NCBI RefSeq assembly: GCF_047511655.1 | Contig: NC_133389.1 | Span: 152,349,973 to 152,413,972 of the forward strand | Direction: 5' to 3' | DNA from: Castor canadensis | Taxonomy: Eukaryota > Chordata > Mammalia > Rodentia > Castoridae | DNA length: 64,000 nt | In this document: positions 55,206 through 64,000 of the stretch, piece after piece | How positions within the stretch are numbered: position 1 is the first letter of the stretch | Layout: each line of letters opens with the position of its first letter | Translations under genes and position numbers: made by a program | Notes under the pieces: model-generated | Told to the model about the DNA's origin: nothing | What the model saw: the letters and a program-made list of their open reading frames with translations, nothing else | Databases searched by the model: none

Positions 55206-56029
55206 ATAAAGAAATTTACTACCTTTTAAACTTTGATATTTTATATTAACTTTTCTCATATCCACTCTTTTGTAAATTTAATTGTCTTAGTTTACTGAGC
55301 GCTTGTTTCAGGTATTGCTTTTATGTTTATAATTGGAGGTTTTATTATACTTTTACTCCTATTTTAGAGATAGATACTTTAAATATGCCATATATATGCC
55401 ATATATATTTGCATTGGGTCTTTGAGCAGTACATCTAATGGACTCAGAAGGAATTTCATTAACTAAAGAATTACAGGGTATTGGGAAGAGATTTTAAGTC
55501 TTTATTATTGAAGAGTAATATTATCTTGAAAGATGAGAGGTGAACTTGTGATTAGTTAGCATCCGTTTTAAAAAAGTGTGATAACTGGGTGTCCTGCCCT
55601 ACAGCACTTTGTAGATTACCCTAGCATTTCTGCAGTGCTGCTTTATATTATTCCTGCTTTCTTTCCTTCTTTCACTTGGACATATCAAGGAATCTGCCTC
55701 AGATAAGATGAACCACTGTGAGTCTTCTGCTATCTGATTGGTTTTCTATATTTTGTATATATTTAGCACTTTATGAAATTAGGAAGCTTTTAATTATTTA
55801 CAATGATAAGGACTGTCTTTGACAGTTTGTCTTATTACTTTTTTACCATTATATTTTATTTTTATGTAAGTTTATTTGGAGTGTTTAATATTTGGTAGCT
55901 GAGGAGGGAAATAGTCATAGAGAATATGAAAAATGAGTAAGGTATTTCAGTCAGTATGTGGTTACATGTGAAAATACAGCAACAAATGAAATAAAGCAAA
56001 AGAGTAAAGATATAAAAAGTAAGACGAGG
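55206..56029. other. Intronic, nothing recognised
   Basis: A TATATGCCA duplication at about 55390-55410; otherwise no recognisable element. Confidence 0.4.
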
Positions 56030-56240
56030 TGTCATGACTCATTACTATAACCCCAGCTGTGCACGAGGCATAGGTAGGAGGAATGCAGTTTGAAGCCAGT
56101 CCCAGGCAAAAAAAAATATGAGACCCTATCTGAAAAAATTTTAAACCAAAAATGTCTGGAAGAGTGGCTTAAGTGTTAGAGCAGCTGCTACAAGTGCAAA
56201 GCCTTGAATTCAATATCTAATACTGAAAAAAAAAAATTCA
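56030..56240 (+). mobile_element. Dimeric SINE, diverged
   Basis: GGTGTCATGACTCATTACTA, GAGACCCTATCTGAAAAAAT, TTGAATTCAATATCTAATAC, A tail. Confidence 0.8.
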
Positions 56241-56539
56241 AGCAAATGAAATAGTAAAAAGCTGTAGCAAAATTTACACTCTTATTTTTCTGGCCAAGCA
56301 AGTAAAAGTCCTATAGTTGTACTTAAAAATGGTTATTACAAAGGAGAATGATGGAGAGAGTGAATTCGACTATGACATATTGTTAAGAACTTTTGTAAAT
56401 GTCACAGTGTACCCTCAGTACAATAATAATCAAATAAGTAAAACAAAAAAAAACTTATTACAATGAAATGAATGATAGCAATGTAGAAGCTTTAGTAGTA
56501 TTAAAATGTAGGTCATCTTGCTTGTGTGAAATCTTACCA

Positions 56540-56640
56540 GCCATGCCTGGTTGTAATCTCAGCACTTGGAAGGATGAGGCAGGAAAATTGAGAGATTTTG
56601 AGGTTAGGAGCATGCGCTGTACACATCTCAAAAATTTTTT
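56540..56640 (+). mobile_element. B1-like SINE fragment
   Basis: AGCCATGCCTGGTTGTAATC, GCACTTGGAAGGATGAGGC. Confidence 0.75.
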
Positions 56641-56689
56641 TCTAACTTTTTTTTTTATGTATGTAAAACCTTAGGAACCTCAAGCAGGC

Positions 56690-57240
56690 TACAACTTTTT
56701 TTTTTTTTGGTGGACTGGAATTTGAACTCAGGGCCTTATGCTTACTAGGTAGGCAACTCTATCGCTTGAGCCATTGTACCAACTTTTTTTTTTTTTTTTT
56801 TTAGAGGAACATTCTTTTTTGGGGGATACATTTTTTAATGGGTTTCATGGTTTTTAAACTTTCTTTTCTTTTCTTTTCTTTTTTTTAATATTTCTTTTAC
56901 AGTCCTGGGGTTTGAACTCAGGACCTTGCACTGTTAGGTAAGTGCTCTGCCACTTGAGGAGGCCCTCCCCAGTCCTGAGGAGAAGCTGGGATCACAAGTG
57001 TGTACAACTGCACTTGGCTTTTTTTTTTTTTTTTTGTGGTAGTATTGGGGAACTTAGGACTTTGTGCTTGCTCAGCAGGCTATCAACCACTAGAGCCATG
57101 CTTGTAACCCCTGCCTGGCTTGTTTTTTTAAGATAGGGTCTCACTAGCTTTTTTGCCTGGGCTGGCCTTGAACCATGATCCTCCTAACTCTGTCTCATGT
57201 TTAACTGAGATTGCAGGTGTGTACCACTATGTTCAATTGT
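56690..57240 (-). mobile_element. SINE cluster, antisense
   Basis: ID-like copies at 56690-56790, 56895-56970 and 57018-57115, and a B1-like end at 57120-57240 (ATAGGGTCTCACTAGCTTTT ... GATTGCAGGTGTGTACCAC). Confidence 0.8.
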
Positions 57241-57474
57241 AACTTTCCACTAGGCTATTTTCTGTTAATGTCTGTGCTTATTATAGTTTTCCAGTTTAGT
57301 AGTTTGGGTGACCCTGACATTTCTTGCTTTAATCTCTCCAATGCCTCCCCACATCACTCAGAATACTAGTCACAATCATTTAAAATGTTCTACTACCTAT
57401 AACCTCATGTACTAATCTCTGTCTTCCTCACCTTTAATTGTGCTTTTAGTTTTACAAAGAAGTAGAAATTCAGG

Positions 57475-57570
57475 GGCTGGAGGGATGGCTGAAGTCATAG
57501 AACACCCGCCTAGCAAGCACAAGTTCTCAAGTTCAAGCCCTAGTACCAGTAACAACAACAAAAAAGCAAA
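57475..57570 (+). mobile_element. ID-like SINE
   Basis: GGGGCTGGAGGGATGGCTGA, CAAGTTCAAGCCCTAGTACC, CAA-rich tail. Confidence 0.83.
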
Positions 57571-57814
57571 AATTCAGAAAAGCAGATGTTTTAGAAGAGG
57601 TTAAATTTTAAAATGCTTTATTCTACTTAATTAGATAGTGGCCTCAATTAATGAATAAGTCAACATATTGGGGGAGAAAGGAAGGAGTCACATGAACATT
57701 TCTTGAGCCTTTAGTATAACTAGTAAGTTCCCTTCATATTTACTGTGTTACCTCATTGTCCTCTAAACAGACTGAGCAGTGCCATTATTTTTCTTTTCTT
57801 TACTTTCTTTTTTT

Positions 57815-57900
57815 TTTTTTTTTGTGGTGTTGGGCATTGTATCTTGGGCCTCAAGCATGTTAGTTATGTGATGTACCACTGAGCCACAGTATCACTTTCA
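57815..57900 (-). mobile_element. ID-like SINE, antisense
   Basis: T run, GGGCATTGTATCTTGGGCCT, GTACCACTGAGCCAC. Confidence 0.75.
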
Positions 57901-58059
57901 AAAATTTTATTTTGTCCATGAGTAAACTGACTAAATAGGAGATGTGTTTTTCAAGCTCAGGATTCTATAGCTCCAAATATGTACATTGTTGCCCTAGATG
58001 TGAAATACTTGGAATAGTTTAGGCATTAACAGTCTTATGACATTTTAATTTATTTTATT

Positions 58060-58165
58060 TGTTTTTATTTATTTAATTTTTTGGTGGTTCTGGAGTTTGA
58101 ACTCAGGGCCTCATGGTTGCTAGGCAGGTACTCTACACTTGAGCCATTCCACCAGCTCTTATGAC
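58060..58165 (-). mobile_element. ID-like SINE, antisense
   Basis: TGGAGTTTGAACTCAGGGCC, CTTGAGCCATTCCACCAGCT. Confidence 0.88.
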
Positions 58166-58392
58166 ATTTTAATCATTCAGGAATAATTGCTCAGACTGAA
58201 CTAGGTCTTAGTTATAGTCTTATTTTGCTGTAAATGATAGCAGATGAATTAGGTTTTGTTTTTGTGTGTAGTATTCAAATGTTGGTAGATAAATACAACA
58301 TTTCATTGAAGATTGAAAGCTTCAGTTTTGGAAAAGAGTACCAGTTAGATAAGGAGAGTGATGATGACATACTTAGTTGAGGATAAGTTTTT

Positions 58393-58802
58393 TTTTTCTT
58401 TTATTATTCATATGTGCATACAAGGCTTGGTTCATTTCTCCCCTCTGCCCCCACCCCCTCCCTACCACCCACTCCACCCCCTCCCTCTCCCCCCCCACTC
58501 CCTCAATACCCAGCAGAAACTATTTTGCCCTTATTTCTAATTTTGTTGAAGAGAGAGTATAAGCAATAATAGGAAGGAACAAGGGTTTTTGCTGGTTGAG
58601 ATAAGGATAGCAATACAGGGCATTGACTCACATTGATTTCCTGTGCGTGTGTGTTACCTTCTAGGTTAATTCTTTTTGATCTAACCTTTTCTCTAGTTCC
58701 TGGCCTCCTTTTCCTATTGGCCTCAGTTGCTTTTAAGGTATCTGCTTTAGTTTCTCTGCGTTAAGGGCAACAAATGCTAGCTAATTTTTTAGGTGTCTTA
58801 CC
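58393..58802 (-). mobile_element. 5'-truncated L1 (about 410 bp) in BMPR2 intron 1
   Basis: L1 3' UTR on the - strand: T run, TTATTATTCATATGTGCATA, C-rich tract at 58440-58505, then more 3' UTR. Perfect 14-bp duplication GAGGATAAGTTTTT at 58379-58392 and 58803-58816. Confidence 0.92.
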
Positions 58803-58914
58803 GAGGATAAGTTTTTAATGTTTCTATGTGTTGTTAGTGATTAGGGTCCCCTAAGGGCCGGTCTGGTGTGACCAAGTTAACTTTTTATATTTAGTTACTG
58901 CACAAAAGGCCATA

Positions 58915-58990
58915 TTGTGATAAGAAAGGCAAGTGCTTGCCTAGCATGTGTGAGGCCCTGGGTTCAGTCCTCAGCACCACAAAAAAGATA
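58915..58990 (+). mobile_element. ID-like SINE, 5' truncated, with 13-bp duplication
   Basis: AAGTGCTTGCCTAGCATGTG, GGGTTCAGTCCTCAGCACC, A tail. GATAAGAAAGGCA occurs before (about 58919) and after (about 58987) as target-site duplication. Confidence 0.85.
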
Positions 58991-59214
58991 AGAAAGGCAA
59001 GATTAAAAACAGTCAAATGATGTCAAGAGATGAATTCATGTTAGTTTTTAAAAAAGAGTTTTACATGGGACATATTTTTTTTTCTTTTGGCTAAAACCCA
59101 TGTGTTAATTTGATGCAGTGTTATCAAGAGTGTTAATCTATAAATTCGTTTTAGCTTTTAGCACCAACCTTTTCCATTTATACAGCTGTTCTCTAGGAAT
59201 CATTGTTTTATCTA

Positions 59215-59510
59215 TTTTCTTTTTTTTTTTTCTGGCTGTACGGGAAATTTGAATTTAAGGCATCCAGCTTGTGAGATTGGTGTTCTATTGATTAAGCCAC
59301 TGCTCTTTCCCCATCCTTTTTTTTTTTTTAGGACTTGGGGTTTGAACTCAGGGATTTGTACTTGCAGAGCAGGTGCTCTACCGCTTGAGCACACGTCTAG
59401 TCCATTTTGCTCTGGTTATTTTGGAGTTTGGGTCTAGTGAACTGTTTGTCTGGGATATCAGCCTTCCAAGTAGCTAGGATTGCTGGCATGAGCCACCAGC
59501 GCCCGGTATA
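59215..59510 (-). mobile_element. ID-like SINE followed by a dimeric SINE, antisense
   Basis: 59215-59310 (AATTTGAATTTAAGGCATC) and 59315-59510 (GGGTTTGAACTCAGGGATTT ... AGCTAGGATTGCTGGCATGA). Confidence 0.85.
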
Positions 59511-59589
59511 CTATTTTCTTAGATTTGTGAGAAGTTCAGTTTTGCCGATTCCTCGCTGCTATGTCCCTCTTTTAAAAGCAAAGTACTGA

Positions 59590-59695
59590 TTTGGAAATGT
59601 AGCAGTAGAGAGCTTGTCTAGCTTGTGCAAGGACCTGGGTTCATTCTTCAGCATGCAAAAACAACACCCTCTCCCCACAAAAAAAAAAAAAAAGA
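59590..59695 (+). mobile_element. ID-like SINE
   Basis: GAAATGTAGCAGTAGAGAGC, ACCTGGGTTCATTCTTCAGC, A/G tail. Confidence 0.8.
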
Positions 59696-59824
59696 AGAAG
59701 AAAAAGAAAGCAAGATGTTAGCATTAGATTGGTACTAAGTTCTACTCTAAGCATCTAATAGGCTTTTTTATTTTATATCACCCTATTGATGAAAATAGAT
59801 TAAATTCTAGTTTTTTTCTTGTTT

Positions 59825-60042
59825 TTTTGGGTTTTTTTGGCAGTTACTGAGCTCAGCACCTCAACACTTGCTAGGCAGGCACTCTACCACTTGAGCTGCA
59901 TCACCAGCCCTTTTGTGTGTTGGGTATGTTTGATTTGTCTCGCAAACTCTTTGCCCCAGTTGGCTTCAAACCTCCATCCTCCTGATCTCTACCTCCCAAG
60001 AAGCTAGGATTACAGGTGTGAGCCACTGGCACCCAGCTAAAT
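59825..60042 (-). mobile_element. Dimeric SINE, antisense
   Basis: GAGCTCAGCACCTCAACACT, CTACCACTTGAGCTGCATCA, AGCTAGGATTACAGGTGTGA. Confidence 0.87.
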
Positions 60043-60350
60043 TCGACTTTTTTGCAATTAAAAGCCAGTGTGTTAAGGATGGTTTATGGAACTGTACCAA
60101 TTGGGTAGGATTTGTTATTCTAAAACAACTATGGGTGGTTTTTTGCTTACACTATATGCTCATTGAAGGTTGAAAGTGGTAATCTGCTCATTATTCAGGG
60201 GCCTGGGCTGACGAAAATACCATCATCTTGAAAGTTGCTATGATTATGCTGGAGGTAAAAGAGAGTATCATGGGAGATTATGTGCTCATATCACTTCCAC
60301 CTACACTGCTCAATTTCATGGTCTTCACTAACCTCTAAGAAATGTGATTT

Positions 60351-60431
60351 AAAAAAATTTTTTATTCCTACGTACATACAATGTTTGGGTCATTTCTCCC
60401 CTCTCCCCCCCTCCTTTGCCCTCCCCCCCCC
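60351..60431 (-). mobile_element. Minimal L1 3' end (81 bp)
   Basis: Only the last part of the L1 3' end remains (TTATTCCTACGTACATACAA, then a C-rich tract), flanked by a perfect 14-bp duplication AAGAAATGTGATTT at 60337-60350 and 60432-60445. Confidence 0.85.
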
Positions 60432-60445
60432 AAGAAATGTGATTT

Positions 60446-60614
60446 TTAACAATAATCTAGAAAATGAATTTGGGGATCAGGATCAATGTTGACTACTATA
60501 GGAAGTAATAAGATAAACTTGGGTTGACTTTGTTTTGTATTTTAAGACTTGTTTTTGCTTTTAGACTGCTTTTACTTCTTTAATTTTTAAAAATTATAAG
60601 ATAATTGTTTAAAA
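60446..60614. other. Intronic, nothing recognised
   Basis: Short unique stretch next to the minimal L1 insertion. Confidence 0.35.
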
Positions 60615-60735
60615 GATTTTTATTTTTAGAAACAGGGTCTCACTATATAGTTCAGGCTGGCCTGGAACTCTTGATCCTCCTTGCCTCAGTCTTCCTAGTG
60701 CTGGGATTACAGGTGTGTGCCACCACACCTTGTTT
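60615..60735 (-). mobile_element. B1-like SINE, antisense
   Basis: AGAAACAGGGTCTCACTATA to GCTGGGATTACAGGTGTGTG. Confidence 0.9.
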
Positions 60736-61104
60736 AGGATTGTTACTTAAAGCAATGTTTGAAAAGGGAACTCTGAGCAATGAAATAAATGACAGTATCA
60801 AAAGGAAGTTAACAAAGAGCCAGGAATCCTGAAATTACTAAGAAAATGTACTCTAGGCTGCATTCATCATTTTGTAATTTAGGTGAGCTGATTGCTGAAA
60901 TCTTTCCAGCCTATTTTACTTTTTAGGTCACTAATTATAAAATTTGTTGTTTAGATGATAGCATATAGTTAAGGTGTTGAGAAAGATTCCTGTGAGATTC
61001 AGTTGAGTCATGTTCTCAGTAATTTTCTTGAGAATTGTATTACAGAAACAGTGAATTTCTGCTGCTAATGAATATTTCACTGTTGTTTAAGGAAATCTGT
61101 TGTA
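60736..61104. other. Intronic, nothing recognised
   Basis: AT-rich, no recognisable element. Confidence 0.4.
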
Positions 61105-61270
61105 GCCAGGTGTGGTAGTTCGTGTCTATAATCCCAGCTACTCTGGATGCAGAGACTATAGGAGGATTGGGGTTTGAGGCCAGTCCAGGCAAGAAGTTAG
61201 CAAGATCCATCTCAACAAATAAACCAGGCAGTGGTGGTTCTTGTCTATAATCCTAGACCAGGAGGAGAAC
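61105..61270 (+). mobile_element. Tandem B1-like halves
   Basis: GCCAGGTGTGGTAGTTCGTG, then a second partial copy from AAACCAGGCAGTGGTGGTTC. Confidence 0.82.
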
Positions 61271-61479
61271 TGTTAGAAGACAGCCCTCAGGTGACAAATG
61301 AAAAATAATGCCTAGTCCTGTTGCCTGAACTCCCCACATAGCTGTGGTTTAGGTGTGAACTGCTATGTCTGATGCATACTTTCAACAGTAACTAGCCACT
61401 TAACTGAGATGTTTATTGAATATCTTCTTGTGACAGGCATTATGCTAAATACTGTGCTTTATTCCATATGATTCTATAT

Positions 61480-61605
61480 TAGCTTTGCTATAGATTTTAT
61501 TTTTTTCATAGATAAGAATATTGAGGCTCAGAGAATTAAAATAAATCATCAAACCCTAGAAGTTGGCAGAACTATATTTCAAGCCAGGATCCGGGATCTT
61601 CTTGA
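61480..61605. mobile_element. MIR fragment
   Basis: AATATTGAGGCTCAGAGAAT and CTAGAAGTTGGCAGAACT. Confidence 0.7.
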
Positions 61606-61617
61606 TTTCTGAAAGTC

Positions 61618-61725
61618 TCTCTCCTTTTTTTTTTTTTTTTTACCCCCAGTCCTGGGGATCCCACCCAGGGCCTTGTGTACATTAGACAGATGCTTCATCA
61701 CGGAGCTGCACTCCCAACCCAGATC
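61618..61725 (-). mobile_element. ID-like SINE, antisense
   Basis: T run, GGGATCCCACCCAGGGCCTT, GGAGCTGCACTCCCAACCC. Confidence 0.82.
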
Positions 61726-62069
61726 TCTGATCTTAATTGTATTTCCTGTCAAGACTTTTTCATGTGGAAAGGGAGAATGATCACTTTGAGGTGCCCTTCA
61801 CCTTTGAAATTCTGTGAATAAATTAAGCAAGTTAGTATAAATTGGTTAATATTTGTTCACTAATTGTATAATATTTGATTCATTAGCAGAAAGACTACTA
61901 CAGTTTGATCACTTGTTTCCAAGTGAGTGTGTATTAAATACCTACCATGTACAACTGTGTTAGGGTACAGAGTGTAAATCATGATTCCAATATTTTCAAA
62001 GCTTAAGAACATAAACATGATGGTGTATGCTCAACTGCTAAATTGTGAGTAAAAAAAAAAAAAAAAATC

Positions 62070-62185
62070 CAAATTTGGCCAGATGTGGTGGCACCAGCCT
62101 GTAATTCTACTACTTGGAAAGCTGAGGTGGACGGTCCAGTTTAGTCAACATAGCAAGCCCCAATTTCTAAATAATTAAAATTAAA
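62070..62185 (+). mobile_element. B1-like SINE
   Basis: GCCAGATGTGGTGGCACCAG, CTTGGAAAGCTGAGGTGG, CAAGCCCCAATTTC. Confidence 0.83.
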
Positions 62186-62189
62186 AACC

Positions 62190-62939
62190 AAATTTGGAGT
62201 AAGGTATAATAGAATGCTTACAGGTAGTAACAATAATTTGAGCATTGGAAAAGACAAATGGCTGAATAGGCAAGGAGAAGGGCTTGCAATTCCCCTGAAG
62301 GCTGGCAAAGGGAATTGGCCTGATTAAAGTGTTTGGAAGAGCAGTTAGATGGCCAAGGCACAGTGACCAAATACATGGTAAACAGGTGTGAGCCAATCCT
62401 AAGCAGGGACAGAGCTGAGAGAACTGTTCAAGAGGGCTTAAGTGCATAAGAAAAGAGAAGGGAGAAATTCAGTAACCTGAGAAAATCCCCTGAAGAGGCC
62501 ACTGAATTTTACATCTGATTGACAGTTATTCTACTGAGCTGCTGGATGAGCTGGGGTTGATGAGGAAATCTGATTATTTGTTGTATGTACTCTGACTTAG
62601 AGTCAGCTGCTGACTAACTCTATTTAGCTAGCTTAGCGCTATACTCAGCTCTGAAGACTTGAGATCTTGCTAATGGGGTATCATCCTATGTAAAGAAGGG
62701 ATATAATGGGAATATAGATGATTGAGATAGGAATGGATGAGGCAGTAACGAAGAATAGAGGTATGTATATAAGACCTCACTGATAATGCTCACGGTTGCA
62801 TTTATCAGTCACTTTTCTATTATTCTTGATAGTTGGAGGTTTGGGGACATTTAGACATACTTAATTTTTTTGATCACAAAAGGTAAGAGGACACACTTGA
62901 ATAGTAAATATAAAGAAATAAAGGAAGAGAAAATTTTAT
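62190..62939. other. Intronic, old repeat trace or unique
   Basis: 62250-62460 (GAGCATTGGAAAAGAC, GGCCAAGGCACAGTGACC) may be an ancient mammal-wide repeat. Nothing coding. Confidence 0.35.
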
Positions 62940-63035
62940 TATTTTTTTTCTTGGTGGAACTGGGGTTTGAATTTAGGGAATTGTGCTTGCAAAGCAGGCT
63001 CTCTACTGTTTGAGCCACTCCTCCAGTCTGGAAGA
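62940..63035 (-). mobile_element. ID-like SINE, antisense
   Basis: GGGTTTGAATTTAGGGAATT and TTTGAGCCACTCCTCCAGTC. Confidence 0.87.
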
Positions 63036-63169
63036 GAACATTTTAATTAAAGAGATACAGGAAAGAAGCTCCATTTTAATTTTTAGGTAATATATAATGT
63101 ATTACATATTGACTAGTTCATCGGAGATATTGTAATGCTTTGATTTTTAGAATTTTACAGATGCAGCAG

Positions 63170-63315
63170 CCAAATACAACATCATGTGCCGATAGTCCTA
63201 GCTACTCTGGTGGCTGAGGCAGGGGAAGCTGAGCCTAGGAGTTCCAGGACATCCTGGGCAGCATAACAAGATTCTCATCTCAAATACCAAAAAAAAAAAA
63301 AAAAAAAAAAAAAAA
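63170..63315 (+). mobile_element. B1-like SINE with 29-A tail
   Basis: CAACATCATGTGCCGATAGT, CTCTGGTGGCTGAGGCAGG, TCATCTCAAATACC and a long uninterrupted A run, which suggests a fairly recent insertion. Confidence 0.83.
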
Positions 63316-64000
63316 TTTAGATGCAGCAACCATGTGCTTCCTTGATATGAATGTGTATAGTTTTCTTGAGCAAGAAACTTTTCACTGATACCTTAAATCC
63401 TTTGTATAATAAGACTCAGAGCAAGGTCAAAAAATAACTTTTCCCTTAGTATAAATTGTAAAAGTCATCACTAAGAAAGATTATACTGCAATTAGATTAT
63501 GAAACTGTAGTAATTAGAAGACTGTTCCCAGTTTCAAATATGTCAAAATGTGAAAAATAAAATCAGAAATTTTAAAGTGTGAAATACAGCACACATTATA
63601 AGAAGTTAATTATTAACTCCTATCTTACTGAGATTTTAGAACTTTTGATCTATTATCTCATTTAAGTGGATCATAGTAAAAAATGATTCTCTGATACGAG
63701 TATTTTATGACTGATTTCTATAGAGAAAATTATAGGGAATTTGAATTAAAAATGTTTCTTCATATCTTTAGAGATTTTTATTTTGTTTTAGGAAAATTTC
63801 TCACTCAGCTGTTTCCTAATTGCATGTGGGGGTAGAAAAAACTAGCTAAAAAAAAAAAAGAAAAAAGTACTGTATGTGAAGCAGACTATCTGCTATAATG
63901 CATACACTCTTGCCAAGTATACTTCATGAAGGAGGTAGAAGGCTATTTAGCCATCCAGGGAGGTGACTCAGCTTAATGCTTCTTCTTTTTTTTATTTATG
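63316..64000. other. Intronic, nothing recognised
   Basis: AT-rich. The window ends in a T-rich stretch that could be the start of another antisense repeat. Confidence 0.4.

Larger units (their letters stand above)
46062..64000 (+). other. BMPR2: BMPR2 intron 1 (5' part)
   Basis: Begins with GTGAGT at the end of coding exon 1. No sequence matching BMPR2 exon 2 (extracellular cysteine-rich region) is seen before the window ends. The human intron is recalled to be very long, so this is expected. Contents are listed as separate repeat entries. Confidence 0.85.

Overview
This window is mammalian nuclear DNA. It is rich in retrotransposons, and the only protein-coding gene I can support is the first exon of BMPR2 (bone morphogenetic protein receptor type 2), on the + strand. 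The short interspersed repeats are an ID-like tRNA-derived unit, a B1-like 7SL-derived unit and, most often, a B1-like plus ID-like dimer. That points to a rodent. The dimer style, together with a young L1 lineage carrying a G-rich 3' end, makes a castorid (beaver) my best guess, but this is inference from recall and not a database match.

Layout. 1-44.2 kb is intergenic: no exon, RNA gene or intact cellular ORF could be supported. It holds several LTRs (about 0.48-0.96, 1.38-1.89, 3.76-4.25, 5.29-5.74 and 13.41-13.96 kb) and a broken gammaretrovirus-like ERV on the - strand (about 7.83-9.2 kb) with a gag remnant, a tRNA-His-type primer binding site and an LTR. It also holds a young, nearly complete L1 on the - strand (17.50-22.50 kb), old L1 fragments (11.0-12.2, 23.4-25.9 and 37.1-40.0 kb), two Tigger-like DNA transposon fossils (24.64-25.00 and 31.05-31.38 kb) and dozens of SINEs. 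A small CpG-rich patch with a good - strand splice donor lies at 16.31-16.55 kb.

44.2-46.2 kb is a CpG island containing the BMPR2 promoter, a long GC-rich 5' UTR and coding exon 1 (45986-46061, 76 nt, ending in a consensus donor). The 5' UTR carries nine AUG-initiated upstream ORFs. All close before the main start, and four of them are linked end to end by ATGA stop-start overlaps. 46.06-64.0 kb is the beginning of BMPR2 intron 1. It holds SINEs, four short 5'-truncated L1 insertions with clear target-site duplications, one old L1 fragment and MIR pieces. Two of the short L1s form an inverted pair.

How the parts work together: the CpG-island promoter and uORF-rich leader are the regulatory front end of BMPR2. 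Everything else is best read as transposon history around and inside the gene. I found no novel enzyme system. The strongest observations are the linked uORF chain, the L1 whose ORF2 has only one visible lesion, the ERV, and the clustered young L1 ends.
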